The notes: a model not told the origin generated them from the letters alone. Numbered from the stretch's first letter, positions 17,389 through 26,844 are shown. The stretch: 64,000 nt of DNA from DFXE01 sp032054765 (GCA_032054765.1 DAMBSC010000006.1:1-64000); one strand, 5' to 3'. Numbers and translations are program-made.

Positions 17389-18816
17389 TTAGTTCTTTTT
17401 AAAATGAAGGGTAAAGGTTGAGCCTTTTCCCTGTTGGCTTTGAACAGTCACACTGCCTCCTTGTTTTGACATGAGATCCTTTATATAAAATAAGCCTAAT
17501 CCGTATCCTTTCACATTATGGAGATTGCCTTGTGGTACACGATAAAATTTATCAAATACTCGTTTTTGATTCGTTTCATTTATTCCAATACCATTATCTG
17601 TTACCGATAGATCGATTTCTTTATTCTTTTCATTAGCCTTAATTGTAATATAAACTTCTTCTTTATTTGTGTATTTAACAGCATTTTCGATAAGGTTACT
17701 GATCATATTATAAAAGTGTGTACGATCTGTATAAATGGTTAAACCATCAGGAACTTCTATCTTAAAAATCAATTGTTTATCAGTCTTAAGTTTGTGTTGT
17801 TCAATTAAAGACGGGAGTAATTCAGCCACCTTCACCGGTTCTGGGTTCAACTTGAAAGTGGCCCTGTTTTCTACGGATAAAGTTAGTATTTGCTCTACCA
17901 TTCCGGTCAGTCTGGATAACTGTTCTTTAATGATATTTAAATACTTTTTCTGCTTTCCGTTTACTGGATCACTATAATTAAGTAGTACATCATTCGCTGC
18001 AAACGCCACAGCTATAGGAGTTTTTAGCTCGTGTGTCACATTATTAGTGAAATCGGTCTTTAGTTCCTCTACTGTTTTTTGTTTTAAGATGGTACGTAAC
18101 AAATAAATAAAGGCAATTACTATCAGTATTAATAATAAACCTGACGATATAAATATGCCTGCCATTTGCTTTAATACAGTTTTCGCCGGTGAATGAATAT
18201 ACAAGCGGTATGTTTGCTCCTGTTCTGAAAAAATAGGATAGTCGAAATAGGTTGCTCCTTCAATAGGAATATATGTTGATGTATCTGTAGAAGTAAATTG
18301 CATGAAAGCATGTGGAACGGAATCAGTATATTGAAGCACCCGCAGGGTATAATCTGTATATAGATTCTTTTCTTTTAATTCTTCAACGAGTAAACTATCA
18401 TAAAGGCTAAAACTGATCGGACGAAGTGTGTCTAAAGCACTATGCATGGTATTCAGTAAATTAGACTCCAGATTTTCCAATACATTGAGTAGCTGGAATA
18501 AATCATCAAAAGTGTCAGTCTCGGTTTGGGAGCCGTCTACTGTAAGTGAGTCGTTTCCTATCACTTCCCCCTGTCCTAAATCGTAACTGATGGAACGTTC
18601 TTCTCTTTCTTCCCCCTCTTCCTCTTTTATTTTTTCCATTCGTAGAAATAATTCCTTGTAATCTGCCATCTTCATAGCATCTTTTATATTGAGTTGAGTC
18701 GTTTCCCATATAGAGTCATACAGGTTTTTCAACCAATATCCCTGAGATATTATAAGAGCAGTTATCGATATGATAATCAATGAAGCTATTACCTTAAATC
18801 GTAAACGTGTTTGCAT
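17389..18816 (-). CDS. Membrane sensor histidine kinase (RprX-like)
   Basis: 475 aa. First membrane helix about 8-28 (FKVIASLIIISITALIISQGYW), a periplasmic domain of about 190 residues with an acidic stretch (MEKIKEEEGEEREER), and a second helix about 216-240 (GIFISSGLLLILIVIAFIYLL). H-box TNNVTHELKTPIAVAFAANDV contains the phospho-acceptor His. ATPase motifs NLIENAVKYTN, VTDNGIGI, FDKFYRVPQ and GYGLGLFYIKDL are intact. The N-terminal YWLKNLYDS pattern matches RprX-type Bacteroidetes kinases. The gene is divergent from the outer-membrane barrel protein at 18978, which may be a target or signal source. Confidence 0.88.
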   Translation of the reverse strand: MQTRLRFKVIASLIIISITALIISQGYWLKNLYDSIWETTQLNIKDAMKMADYKELFLRMEKIKEEEGEEREERSISYDLGQGEVIGNDSLTVDGSQTETDTFDDLFQLLNVLENLESNLLNTMHSALDTLRPISFSLYDSLLVEELKEKNLYTDYTLRVLQYTDSVPHAFMQFTSTDTSTYIPIEGATYFDYPIFSEQEQTYRLYIHSPAKTVLKQMAGIFISSGLLLILIVIAFIYLLRTILKQKTVEELKTDFTNNVTHELKTPIAVAFAANDVLLNYSDPVNGKQKKYLNIIKEQLSRLTGMVEQILTLSVENRATFKLNPEPVKVAELLPSLIEQHKLKTDKQLIFKIEVPDGLTIYTDRTHFYNMISNLIENAVKYTNKEEVYITIKANEKNKEIDLSVTDNGIGINETNQKRVFDKFYRVPQGNLHNVKGYGLGLFYIKDLMSKQGGSVTVQSQQGKGSTFTLHFKKN

Positions 18817-18977
18817 ATAACTCTCTTTCTTTTTCTGACAAAATAAATCATAAGTTTTGATAAATCACACGATGGTAAGACTAAATAACACTTCATAAGC
18901 GAGTGATAACATTGTTTCTGCTAAAAAGCCTTTTCATTTGCAATATAAAATTTGAAATCTGAAATAATTTAAAGTAT

Positions 18978-21335
18978 ATGAAACGTAAAATCTACTTATT
19001 AGGATGTATAATCACATGTTGCCAGGTAATATCTGCCATAGTACCGATTAAAGGGAAAGTTATCGATTCAGCATCAAACGGTATCGACGGGGTAGCGGTA
19101 ATACTTCATACCCATGATTCTGTATATGTAGACGCATTCGTTACAGACGATAGCGGCCTATTTGAATTCAATGTAGAAGATGGAAGTTACCGCCTTTTAT
19201 TTCAACATTTGTTATATGAAGCGATGGAAATGGCTGTAGAAAAACAAGATATCGGCAACATAACACTTCAGGAAAAAGATTATAAAATAGATGAGATTGT
19301 AGTAAAAGCAGAAAGGCCTCAGGTAAAGGTAGAAGGTGGTACACTAATATATGATACACCTCAATTAATACAAAACAAACCTGTAAACAATGCATTTGAA
19401 GCAATAAAGGAATTGCCGGGAATATCGGGAACAGATGAAAAGGTTGAGCTTTTAGGAGCCAGAGGATTACATATAATTATTAACGGACAGTTAACAACGA
19501 TGTCTCTGGAGCAAGTAATTGCTATGTTGAAAACAATCCCAGCTTCACGTGTCAAAAGTACAGAAATCATGTATAATGCGCCTGCTAAATACAATGTAAA
19601 AGGAGCCCTCATTAATATTATTTTAGAACAAGCCACACAGGATGGGGAATCTTTGCAAGGTGAAGCAGGCGCTGATTACTATCAACGTCATTATGCGAGC
19701 GGACAAATCCGGACAAATCTTCTTTATTCTACTCCAAAACTGAGTATCGACTTTCTGGCTTCAGGGAAAAAGGGGAGAGGATATGGTGGTGAAGATATGT
19801 TCGCAAGGCATACTTTAAAAGATGAGATTGTAGAGGTCAATCAGATTAACAGAGGAAAATACAAGCCTAATAATGCCACGGCACGCTTAGGCATTGATTA
19901 TCTGTTCAATAATAATGATAAACTGTCTGTTTCATACTATATTGATGCTGGTAAGAGTGATGCTAAACGGACTTCTTCCACTGAATTCAACTATCTTGCG
20001 GAAGGGAATAAAGTGCCCAATTTCAGTACAACATCTGTCGATAATAAAAGTACGCTTCAAAATGCACGCCTGCAATATACAGGACATGCAGGAATTACAG
20101 CAGGAGCAGATTATACCAATTATCACAATCCCGAAGTTCAGCATTTCTTAAATAACCAGAAAGATATACCATCTACCGATATGTTGAATAACTCCAAGCA
20201 AAACATTAACAAATGGTTAGGGTTTATAAATCATACCTATACATTCGGTGAAGACTGGGTATTTAATTATGGAATAAACGGTAGTTATACATTGTCTGAT
20301 ACAAAGATTGACTATTTATATAATAATGGCTCCGGCTATATTTCCGATGAAGACAAAAGGTTGGATGATAAACAGAAAGAATACGGCGGAAGTCTTTTCG
20401 GAGAGCTCTCGCATACGTTTGGAAAATTCTCGGCTACCGTATCATTAAAGGGCGAATACTTTCGTTCCGATTATACCTCCAATGGAAAGAAATCCGTATT
20501 ATGGGATGATTGGGCTTTCTTCCCCAATGCTTCATTGAGCTATATGTTTTCTCCGTCAAATATCCTGCAATTAAATGTATCAAGTGATAAGACCTATCCC
20601 TCATACTGGAGTATTAATCCGCAAACGACCTATCTGAACTCTTATTCCGTTATTGTTGGTAATCCTTCCCTGAAGCCAAGCAGGTCTTATGAAGGACAAT
20701 TGCTCTATATTTTTAAGCAAAAGTATATTTTCATGGCATTTGTCCAGTATGAACCGGATTATTTTACCCAATTACCTTATCAAAGCAGTGACGAACTAAT
20801 TCATAGTTTCAGGTTTGAAAACTTCGATTTCCAGTTACTTACAGGTTTAGGAGCCGTAGTACCGGTAACTATTGGAAGCAGATGGGATACCCGTTTTCAG
20901 GTACAAGGTATGAGGTTACAGGAAAAGAGCGACAATTTCTACGATTCTCCTTTCAATAACCATAAATATTTTACCCGGATTTCAATGAATAATACTATCA
21001 ATATTTCCGATGCAAAACCCAATCTGAAACTTACACTAAGCGGATATTATACATCTCCGGCTATCCAGGGTATCTTTGAACTGGGAAATACGTATGATGT
21101 TTCTGCCGGTTTAAAATGGACATTTGCTGAAGATAAAGGTATACTTACCTTGAATTACAATAACATTTTCAATAGTAATATACCCAAATCTATTGTAGTT
21201 AATACAGGAACACAATATAGCAAAATGAGAAACATAGATAGTAGCGGATATTTCGGTATTTCTTTTTCCTGGAAATTTGGTGGTTTCAAAGAAAAGAAAC
21301 ACGACAAAGTAGATGCTTCCCGCTTTGGTAAATAA
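18978..21335 (+). CDS. TonB-dependent-receptor-like outer-membrane beta-barrel protein
   Basis: 785 aa with a signal peptide (about 1-20). Residues 22-95 are a CarboxypepD_reg-like domain (IKGKVIDSASNGIDGVAV). Residues about 110-215 resemble a TonB plug (KPVNNAFEAIKELPGISGT; IIINGQ; IPASRVKSTEIMYNAPAKYNVKGA). The remainder is a beta-barrel of alternating aromatic strands ending in GYFGISFSWKFGG. No canonical TonB box is obvious, and there is no SusD partner. This is the OMP_b-brl_3 type common in Bacteroidetes. It starts 161 bases from the divergent RprX-like kinase. Ligand unknown. Confidence 0.85.
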   Translation: MKRKIYLLGCIITCCQVISAIVPIKGKVIDSASNGIDGVAVILHTHDSVYVDAFVTDDSGLFEFNVEDGSYRLLFQHLLYEAMEMAVEKQDIGNITLQEKDYKIDEIVVKAERPQVKVEGGTLIYDTPQLIQNKPVNNAFEAIKELPGISGTDEKVELLGARGLHIIINGQLTTMSLEQVIAMLKTIPASRVKSTEIMYNAPAKYNVKGALINIILEQATQDGESLQGEAGADYYQRHYASGQIRTNLLYSTPKLSIDFLASGKKGRGYGGEDMFARHTLKDEIVEVNQINRGKYKPNNATARLGIDYLFNNNDKLSVSYYIDAGKSDAKRTSSTEFNYLAEGNKVPNFSTTSVDNKSTLQNARLQYTGHAGITAGADYTNYHNPEVQHFLNNQKDIPSTDMLNNSKQNINKWLGFINHTYTFGEDWVFNYGINGSYTLSDTKIDYLYNNGSGYISDEDKRLDDKQKEYGGSLFGELSHTFGKFSATVSLKGEYFRSDYTSNGKKSVLWDDWAFFPNASLSYMFSPSNILQLNVSSDKTYPSYWSINPQTTYLNSYSVIVGNPSLKPSRSYEGQLLYIFKQKYIFMAFVQYEPDYFTQLPYQSSDELIHSFRFENFDFQLLTGLGAVVPVTIGSRWDTRFQVQGMRLQEKSDNFYDSPFNNHKYFTRISMNNTINISDAKPNLKLTLSGYYTSPAIQGIFELGNTYDVSAGLKWTFAEDKGILTLNYNNIFNSNIPKSIVVNTGTQYSKMRNIDSSGYFGISFSWKFGGFKEKKHDKVDASRFGK

Positions 21336-21456
21336 TATGTATAAATTGGTCGGAAACGTACTTTTTTCGATTTTAAAGAATAATTTATGAGTTTTGTTCA
21401 TATATTTAGATGCGATTTAGCAATGAAATATTGAAAAACAATAAATTGAATTGACC

Positions 21457-22797
21457 ATGGGAGCAAAGAAAAAAGGAGAGAAGAAAAATTTCGTGTTAGA
21501 TACTAACGTAATTCTTCATGATTATAAATGTATTGAGAATTTTCAGGAAAATGATGTATATCTCCCCATTGTTGTATTAGAGGAATTAGATAAGTTTAAA
21601 AAGGGAAGCGAGCAGATTAATTATAATGCCCGAGAGTTTGTTCGTGAACTAGATACATTGACAAGTAATGACTTGTATTTAAAAGGTGCATCACTCGGAC
21701 CGGGAATGGGTACACTCTATGTAATTACAGGTGACAAATATCAGGAAAAGATAGCTAATTCTTTTCCTGAAAAAACACCGGACCATCGCATATTATCATG
21801 TGTTTGGACAGTAACGGAAAAAAATCCGAATGTAAGGACTATTCTTGTTACCAAGGATATTAACCTGCGGATGAAGGCCCGTTCATTAGGTATTGAAACA
21901 GAAGATTATATAAATGATAAGGTCATAGATGTTGATATATTTGAAAGGACACAGGAAACCTACGAGAATATTGATGCCGATATCATCGATCAGATGTATA
22001 GTAAACACGAAGGTGTTGATCCTGATCTTTTAGGACTTGAAGCCATAATCAAGCCAAACGATTGCTTTATATTGAAGAGCGAACGAAACTCTATATTAGC
22101 ACGTTATAATTCTTTTTCAGGAAAGGTCAGTAGAGTAGAGAAGGGGACAAACTATGGAATCCAACCCCGGAATGCTGAACAAACTTTTGCCTTTGAAATA
22201 CTGAATGATCCCAATGTTAAACTGGTAGGATTAACGGGTAAAGCAGGTACAGGTAAAACGTTATTAGCACTTGCTTCTGCTCTTAAACAGATGGATCAGT
22301 ATAAACAAATTTTATTGGCCAGACCTATTGTTTCGTTGGCAAATAAGGATATTGGTTTTCTTCCTGGAGATGAAAAACAAAAAGTAGCTCCTTATATGCA
22401 GCCTTTATTCGACAATTTGAATGTTATAAAGGGACAGTTTACGCAAAATAGCCAGGAAGTTCGTAAAATTGATGATCTTCAGAAAAACAATCAGTTAGTT
22501 ATTGAGGCTCTTGCATTTATACGTGGACGTAGTCTTTCGGAAACATTCTTCATAATCGATGAAGCTCAAAACCTCACTCCGCATGAAGTAAAAACAATCA
22601 TTACCCGTGCAGGCGAAGGAACAAAGATGATATTCACCGGCGATATTCAGCAAATTGATTCACCTTATCTGGATGCGCAAAGTAATGGTTTGGCTTATAT
22701 GATCGATAAAATGAAAGGACAAGATATTTTTGCACATATCAATCTGATCAAAGGAGAAAGAAGCCAGTTGGCAGAATTAGCTTCGGATTTGTTATAG
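21457..22797 (+). CDS. PIN-PhoH fusion ATPase/ribonuclease
   Basis: 446 aa from the ATG at 21457; an in-frame TTG six bases upstream is less likely. Residues about 10-150 are a PIN domain (NFVLDTNVILHDYKCIENF, LEELDKFKKGSEQINYNA, TKDINLRMKARSLGI) with the acidic nuclease residues. Residues about 230-446 are a PhoH ATPase with Walker A GLTGKAGTGKTLLALASAL and Walker B TFFIIDEAQNL. PIN-PhoH proteins act on RNA as helicase-nucleases in other bacteria. Standalone gene, closed by the 27-bp inverted repeat at 22804-22877. Confidence 0.92.
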   Translation: MGAKKKGEKKNFVLDTNVILHDYKCIENFQENDVYLPIVVLEELDKFKKGSEQINYNAREFVRELDTLTSNDLYLKGASLGPGMGTLYVITGDKYQEKIANSFPEKTPDHRILSCVWTVTEKNPNVRTILVTKDINLRMKARSLGIETEDYINDKVIDVDIFERTQETYENIDADIIDQMYSKHEGVDPDLLGLEAIIKPNDCFILKSERNSILARYNSFSGKVSRVEKGTNYGIQPRNAEQTFAFEILNDPNVKLVGLTGKAGTGKTLLALASALKQMDQYKQILLARPIVSLANKDIGFLPGDEKQKVAPYMQPLFDNLNVIKGQFTQNSQEVRKIDDLQKNNQLVIEALAFIRGRSLSETFFIIDEAQNLTPHEVKTIITRAGEGTKMIFTGDIQQIDSPYLDAQSNGLAYMIDKMKGQDIFAHINLIKGERSQLAELASDLL

Positions 22798-22803
22798 ACA
22801 CTT

Positions 22804-22877
22804 TTTTCACCACAGATTCACAGATTACACAAATCCAATTTATAATTTCCGTGTAATCTGTGAATCTGTGGTGAAAA
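22804..22877. terminator. Bidirectional terminator-like 27-bp inverted repeat (repeat family copy 2)
   Basis: Perfect 27-bp inverted repeat, 22804-22830 paired with 22851-22877, 20-base loop. The arms share the CACCACAGATT-CACAGATT core with 7375-7453. It lies between the convergent PhoH and CDF genes. Confidence 0.78.
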
Positions 22878-22880
22878 TAT

Positions 22881-23780
22881 TTAATGGTTTATTAAAGAAC
22901 AGGCTTCTCCGCTTCTTTCAAATTCTATAGTTGCATGTTGTATACCTGATTCACAACAAACTTCACGGACTTTACCTTTTATTTCTGTTTCTCTTGCTAC
23001 ATTTACATTTTCTGATAAAACAACATGGAGAGTAAGAATATTTTCTTCACCGTCGAGTGTCCAGAGGTGGATATCATGTAAAGAAAGAACTCCATCAATA
23101 CTTTTAATTTTTTCTTCAAGCTTTCCTAAATCAACATTCTGAGGTACTTGTTGTAGTAATATATGAAAAGTATCTTTCAAGTTTCTGTATACATTAGATA
23201 ATATCCAAATACTGATTCCAATAGATAATAAGGGATCGAGGATTGGAAGATCCACAAACATCATTACAATGCTTACTACTAAAACGGCAATCCATCCCAG
23301 AACATCTTCCATCATATGGAGAGAAACGGCACGTTCATTAATGCTTGAGCCTTTTTTTAAGCGGATTACAGCAGCTCCATTTACAATAACTCCAATAATG
23401 GCGAGTATGAACATTCCTTGCGCATTGGGAGACTGAGGTTCCATTATCCGTTCAACACTCTCCTTTATAACAAATATTGAACCGACCAACAATATAACAG
23501 ATATAAATAAAGCACCCAGCAGTGAAAAGCGTTTATAGCCGTATGAATAGAATTTATCACGCTTTTTTTCTGAAAATTTCTGTAGATACCAGGCTACTCC
23601 TAACGATATAGAATCTCCAAAATCATGTAATGCATCAGAGAGAATTGCAACACTATTGGTATATAATCCCCCAACAAGCTCAATGATGGCAAAAAAGAAA
23701 TTAAGAAAAAAAGCTAATCTTATATTCTTAGTACTTCCATGATCATGATGGTGGTGTCCGTGACTATGATTATGTGACAT
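22881..23780 (-). CDS. Cation diffusion facilitator, CzcD/ZitB type
   Basis: 299 aa, inner-membrane exporter of Zn2+ or a similar divalent metal in exchange for protons. A His-rich metal-binding N-terminus (HNHSHGHHHHDHG) precedes six membrane segments. The metal-site motifs are visible: LSDALHDFGDS in the second segment and SLHMMEDVLGWIAV in the fifth. The cytoplasmic C-terminal domain (about 210-299) has DIHLWTLDGEENILTLHV as in CDF proteins and includes a His/Cys pair (CCESGIQHATIEFE). Standalone gene; no metalloregulator nearby. Confidence 0.93.
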   Translation of the reverse strand: MSHNHSHGHHHHDHGSTKNIRLAFFLNFFFAIIELVGGLYTNSVAILSDALHDFGDSISLGVAWYLQKFSEKKRDKFYSYGYKRFSLLGALFISVILLVGSIFVIKESVERIMEPQSPNAQGMFILAIIGVIVNGAAVIRLKKGSSINERAVSLHMMEDVLGWIAVLVVSIVMMFVDLPILDPLLSIGISIWILSNVYRNLKDTFHILLQQVPQNVDLGKLEEKIKSIDGVLSLHDIHLWTLDGEENILTLHVVLSENVNVARETEIKGKVREVCCESGIQHATIEFERSGEACSLINH

Positions 23781-23990
23781 AATATTTTATTGATTTATCA
23801 TAAAATGCAAAAATACCCTTTTTTGTTTATCTCCTCCTAAATTTTCTAATCAATTAAAAAAGAAAAGCCCAAAACAATCATGAGACTATCCTGGGACAAA
23901 AACTTTAAATTCACGTATTTATCAAATAGTTATAATAAATAATCAAATCAATCTATCCACTCAAACTTACAATAAAAGACATTACAAAAG

Positions 23991-24022
23991 TTGGTAAATA
24001 TCACGTTATTTTTCTTTATTTG
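23991..24022 (+). promoter_or_regulatory. Promoter for the GH43 lipoprotein gene
   Basis: A -33 TTG at 23991-23993 and a -7 TTTATTTG at 24015-24022 are separated by 21 bases, the usual Bacteroidetes spacing; the ATG follows 20 bases later. Confidence 0.55.
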
Positions 24023-24042
24023 CAAAAAGAAACAAAACTAAT

Positions 24043-25566
24043 ATGAACAAACTTTTAGTATTCTCTTTACTTACACTCTTTTTTGCATGTAATGGATCAC
24101 AAAATCAGAAAGAGGAATATTTTACAAATCCTATCATTCATGGAGATATGGCGGACCCATCCGTCATTCGGATTGATGATACATATTACTTAACGGCCAC
24201 ATCTTCAGAATGGGCACCATTCTATCCTGTATTTTCTTCTACAGATCTGGTGAACTGGAAACAAACCGGACATATATTTGATAAACAGCCCGAATGGACA
24301 AGTTCTTCTTTCTGGGCCCCCGAATTGTTTTACCATAATAATAAGGTATATTGTTATTATACTGCCCGACGGAAAACAGATAATGTATCCTATATCGGAG
24401 TAGCTATTGCTGATAATATGGATTCGCCGTTTATTGATCATGGATTATTGGTAGAATATGGAAGTGAAGCTATTGATGCTTTTGTGTATGATGACGAAGG
24501 ACAGTTATATATTAGTTGGAAAGCCTATGGGTTAGATGAGCGCCCTATTGAAATAATAGGAAGTAAACTTTCTGCTGACGGATTAAAGCTGGAAGGAGAA
24601 CCTTTCACTTTATTGAAAGATGATGAAGGTATTGGTATGGAAGGGCAATATCATTTTAAGAAAGGTGATTATTATTATATTATTTATTCACCAAATGATT
24701 GCTGCGGACCTAAAAGTAATTACGATGTATATGTAGCACGCTCTAAGACCTTTAAGGGACCGTATGAAAAATATGAAGGAAATCCAATTCTAAGGGGAGA
24801 TGGCATAGAGTTTATTTCGTGTGGACACGGGACAGCTGTCTTAACTCCTGATAATAGAATGTATTACATCTGTCATGCTTATCTGGCAGGTGAAGGTGTT
24901 TATAATGGGCGTCAGCACATCTTACAGGAAATGGTAATGACAGAGGATAATTGGGTAGGGTTTACTTCTGGAAATATAGCTACCGTAAAGCAGGAAATGC
25001 CATTTCCAAACACTGTTCAGAAATCGGTGGAAGACATTCACGGAAAGTATGATTTCTGGACCTGGAATTATGTATATGCAAATCCCGTTATAGATATAAA
25101 TGAAGAGAAGATCATCTTAAGTGGGAATAATAAAGAAGGATATTCAAACGGTACTGTCCTCTGTATACGCCCGTTATCTCCAAATTATGAATATGAAGTT
25201 AAAGTAGAAAATAAAAATGAAAGTTTGAAAGGACTAACGATGTATGGAGACGATCAGAACCTTGTTTCATGGGGTATAAAAGATGATCAACTACATTTAC
25301 AAATGATTGTCGATGGCAATATACAACTAAATAAAGAACTATCTTATGCATATACACCTATCTACCTCAAAATCAAAGTAACACAAGGATGCAACTGTGC
25401 TTTCTTCTATAGCCATGATGGTAAAGAATGGATACCCGAAAACCCTTCACCAACAGATTGTAGTAAGTTAGTAAGATGGGACCGGGTTGCTCGCCCTGGA
25501 CTTGTTCACCAGGGAGAGATACTAAAACCTGCCGAATTTAGTTCTTTTGTTTTAAAAAATATTTAA
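24043..25566 (+). CDS. GH43-family glycoside hydrolase lipoprotein
   Basis: 507 aa; lipobox ends at Cys16 (LFFAC). The five-bladed catalytic domain (about 28-330) starts with NPIIHGDMADPSVIRIDDTYYLTATSS, carrying the catalytic-base Asp. The modulating Asp is probably in EAIDAFVYDDEG and the general-acid Glu in GIGMEGQYHFKKGDYYY. The C-terminal about 175 residues look like a beta-sandwich often appended in GH43 (PLSPNYEYEVKVENKNESLKGL). Likely an arabinofuranosidase or xylosidase; specificity cannot be fixed. Single gene, not linked to the mannoside operon downstream. Confidence 0.88.
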   Translation: MNKLLVFSLLTLFFACNGSQNQKEEYFTNPIIHGDMADPSVIRIDDTYYLTATSSEWAPFYPVFSSTDLVNWKQTGHIFDKQPEWTSSSFWAPELFYHNNKVYCYYTARRKTDNVSYIGVAIADNMDSPFIDHGLLVEYGSEAIDAFVYDDEGQLYISWKAYGLDERPIEIIGSKLSADGLKLEGEPFTLLKDDEGIGMEGQYHFKKGDYYYIIYSPNDCCGPKSNYDVYVARSKTFKGPYEKYEGNPILRGDGIEFISCGHGTAVLTPDNRMYYICHAYLAGEGVYNGRQHILQEMVMTEDNWVGFTSGNIATVKQEMPFPNTVQKSVEDIHGKYDFWTWNYVYANPVIDINEEKIILSGNNKEGYSNGTVLCIRPLSPNYEYEVKVENKNESLKGLTMYGDDQNLVSWGIKDDQLHLQMIVDGNIQLNKELSYAYTPIYLKIKVTQGCNCAFFYSHDGKEWIPENPSPTDCSKLVRWDRVARPGLVHQGEILKPAEFSSFVLKNI

Positions 25567-25574
25567 TTTTTGAG

Positions 25575-25716
25575 CATAAAGGATGTCTTGCTCTCTACTC
25601 GCTTTGACTTAAGGCTGATTTTCAATTCACCTTCATCAACCCCTTTGAAAGTCGCTAGGAATGTGAGATGTAGGGTGAAAGCAGGTGCTTTCACCTTGTA
25701 TGCATTGTTTTCACCT
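25575..25716 (-). repeat. Relict repeat, copy 2 of 3
   Basis: Minus-strand copy of the element at 60-215: a 22-base palindrome at 25674-25695 (GGTGAAAG/CTTTCACC arms), an extra TTTTCACC at 25708-25715, and an AAAATCAGCCTTAAGTCAAA block that matches copy 1. On the minus strand a short frame here reads DEGELKISLKSKRVESKTS, and copy 1 reads KIGLKPKRVKQTP after a stop. This supports decay of a common coding sequence. It is part of the gene-free stretch 25567-26184. Confidence 0.5.
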
Positions 25717-25798
25717 GCTAAAAACAATACTGATTAGCTGCGATAAATTATTGTTTTGCTCATAATCCATTTGAATTTCTGTAGTGATATCTTTACCA

Positions 25799-25902
25799 GC
25801 TCACGTATGTGAGCGTGACGGCTCACGTATGTGAGCGTGACGGCTCACATACGTGAGCTGCAGGGATCACACTCGTGAGCCGGATGGCTCACACAGGTGA
25901 GC
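25799..25902. repeat. Palindrome array A: five 16-bp dyads, 22-bp period
   Basis: Units start at 25799, 25821, 25843, 25865 and 25887, exactly 22 bases apart. Units 1 and 2 are GCTCACGTATGTGAGC; unit 3 is their exact reverse complement; unit 4 (GATCACACTCGTGAGC) and unit 5 (GCTCACACAGGTGAGC) keep the arms and vary in the centre. Spacers are GTGACG, GTGACG, TGCAGG and CGGATG. Located between the convergent GH43 and aldolase genes and just upstream of a relict HU-like ORF. Same architecture, with different words, at three other loci in the window. Confidence 0.9.
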
Positions 25903-25957
25903 CGCTATAAAAGAGACAAAGCAACCCGCAAAACATCCATAACTAACCAATAAAACT

Positions 25958-26056
25958 ATGAGAATACATTACGACTTCTACGAGAATCTTTTCCGGAAGG
26001 ACTACATCAAGCAATCTCCGCCATATGCGCCGGTGAAAAGATCATACCACAGGTGA
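25958..26056 (+). pseudogene. Relict of an HU-family DNA-binding protein gene
   Basis: A 32-codon ORF whose first ten residues (MRIHYDFYEN) match, from memory, the start of the longer HU-like DNA-binding proteins of Bacteroidales; the rest (to KRSYHR) does not continue the fold and stops at 26054. The leader before the ATG looks like a normal expression leader. The stop falls inside relict repeat copy 3. I read it as an internally deleted gene; a real micro-peptide cannot be excluded. Confidence 0.45.
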
Positions 26057-26140
26057 AAGTACTTGCTTTCACCCTCAAAACAGCCACAGAAAAGACTTTT
26101 GGTGGTGTTGGTGAAAAGAGACGGATAATTAATCAAATAC
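26052..26140 (+). repeat. Relict repeat, copy 3 of 3
   Basis: Palindrome 26052-26073 (GGTGAAAG, five-base centre, CTTTCACC arms), followed by CAAAAC, CAGAAAAG and GTGTTGGTGA in the same order as copy 1 near the window start. The repeat continues past the stop of the HU-like relict. Confidence 0.55.
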
Positions 26141-26184
26141 AATGATGAGCTTCATTTACGAAATAAAGCCGACTAAATTATATC

Positions 26185-26844
26185 TTATCCGTTGACTTTT
26201 TTATAATCAGCAAGAAATGTAGCTAAACCACTATCCGTAAGTGGATGTTTTAATAAACCTTTTATAGCTGACAAGGGACAAGTCGCTACATGTGCCCCAA
26301 CTTCTATACATTGTATAATATGCTGTGTACTACGGATTGATGCTGCTAAAACCTGAGTATCAAATTCATAATAATTATACATATCTACAATCTTTTCAAC
26401 TAAAGCTATTCCGTCACTGGAAATATCATCTAATCTGCCAACAAACGGAGAAACATACGAAGCTCCTGCTTTTGCTGCTAATAAAGCTTGTCCTGGAGAG
26501 AAAACTAATGTACAGTTTGTCCTTATTCCATTATCATGGAAATATTTAATTGCTTTAATACCATCCTCAATGCAAGGCACTTTTACTACAATATTAGGAT
26601 GTAAGGCGGCTAATTCCTTGCCTTCTTTGATCATTCCTTCATAATCTGTCGCAATTACTTCTGCACTAACATCCCCATCTTTTACAATTTCACAAATAGC
26701 TACATAATGTTTCCGTTGATTATCAATTCCTTTAATACCCTCCTTAGACATTAATGAAGGATTGGTTGTTACTCCATCTAAGATCCCCAAATCATTTGCT
26801 TCCCTGATCTGATCAAGGTTAGCCGTATCAATAAAAAATTTCAT
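26185..26844 (-). CDS. fsa: Fructose-6-phosphate aldolase / transaldolase-like protein
   Basis: 219 aa, the short class I aldolase of the TalC/FSA group, compared with 300 or more residues for classical transaldolases. Visible: the phosphate-site motif DGVTTNPSLMSKEG, the Schiff-base lysine region NIVVKVPCIEDG, GIRTNCTLVFSPGQALLAAKAGASYVSPFVGRLDD and the C-terminal HPLTDSGLATFLADY. It either cleaves fructose-6-phosphate or transfers dihydroxyacetone units in the pentose-phosphate pathway; sequence alone does not decide. It is divergent from the LacI-GH38-GH92 operon, so it may help process released sugars, but its promoter region lacks the LacI operator itself. Confidence 0.88.
   Translation of the reverse strand: MKFFIDTANLDQIREANDLGILDGVTTNPSLMSKEGIKGIDNQRKHYVAICEIVKDGDVSAEVIATDYEGMIKEGKELAALHPNIVVKVPCIEDGIKAIKYFHDNGIRTNCTLVFSPGQALLAAKAGASYVSPFVGRLDDISSDGIALVEKIVDMYNYYEFDTQVLAASIRSTQHIIQCIEVGAHVATCPLSAIKGLLKHPLTDSGLATFLADYKKVNG

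Noticed and set aside
25799..25902. CRISPR-like array
   Set aside because: Spacers are only six bases, units are palindromic and partly inverted, and no cas gene is present.
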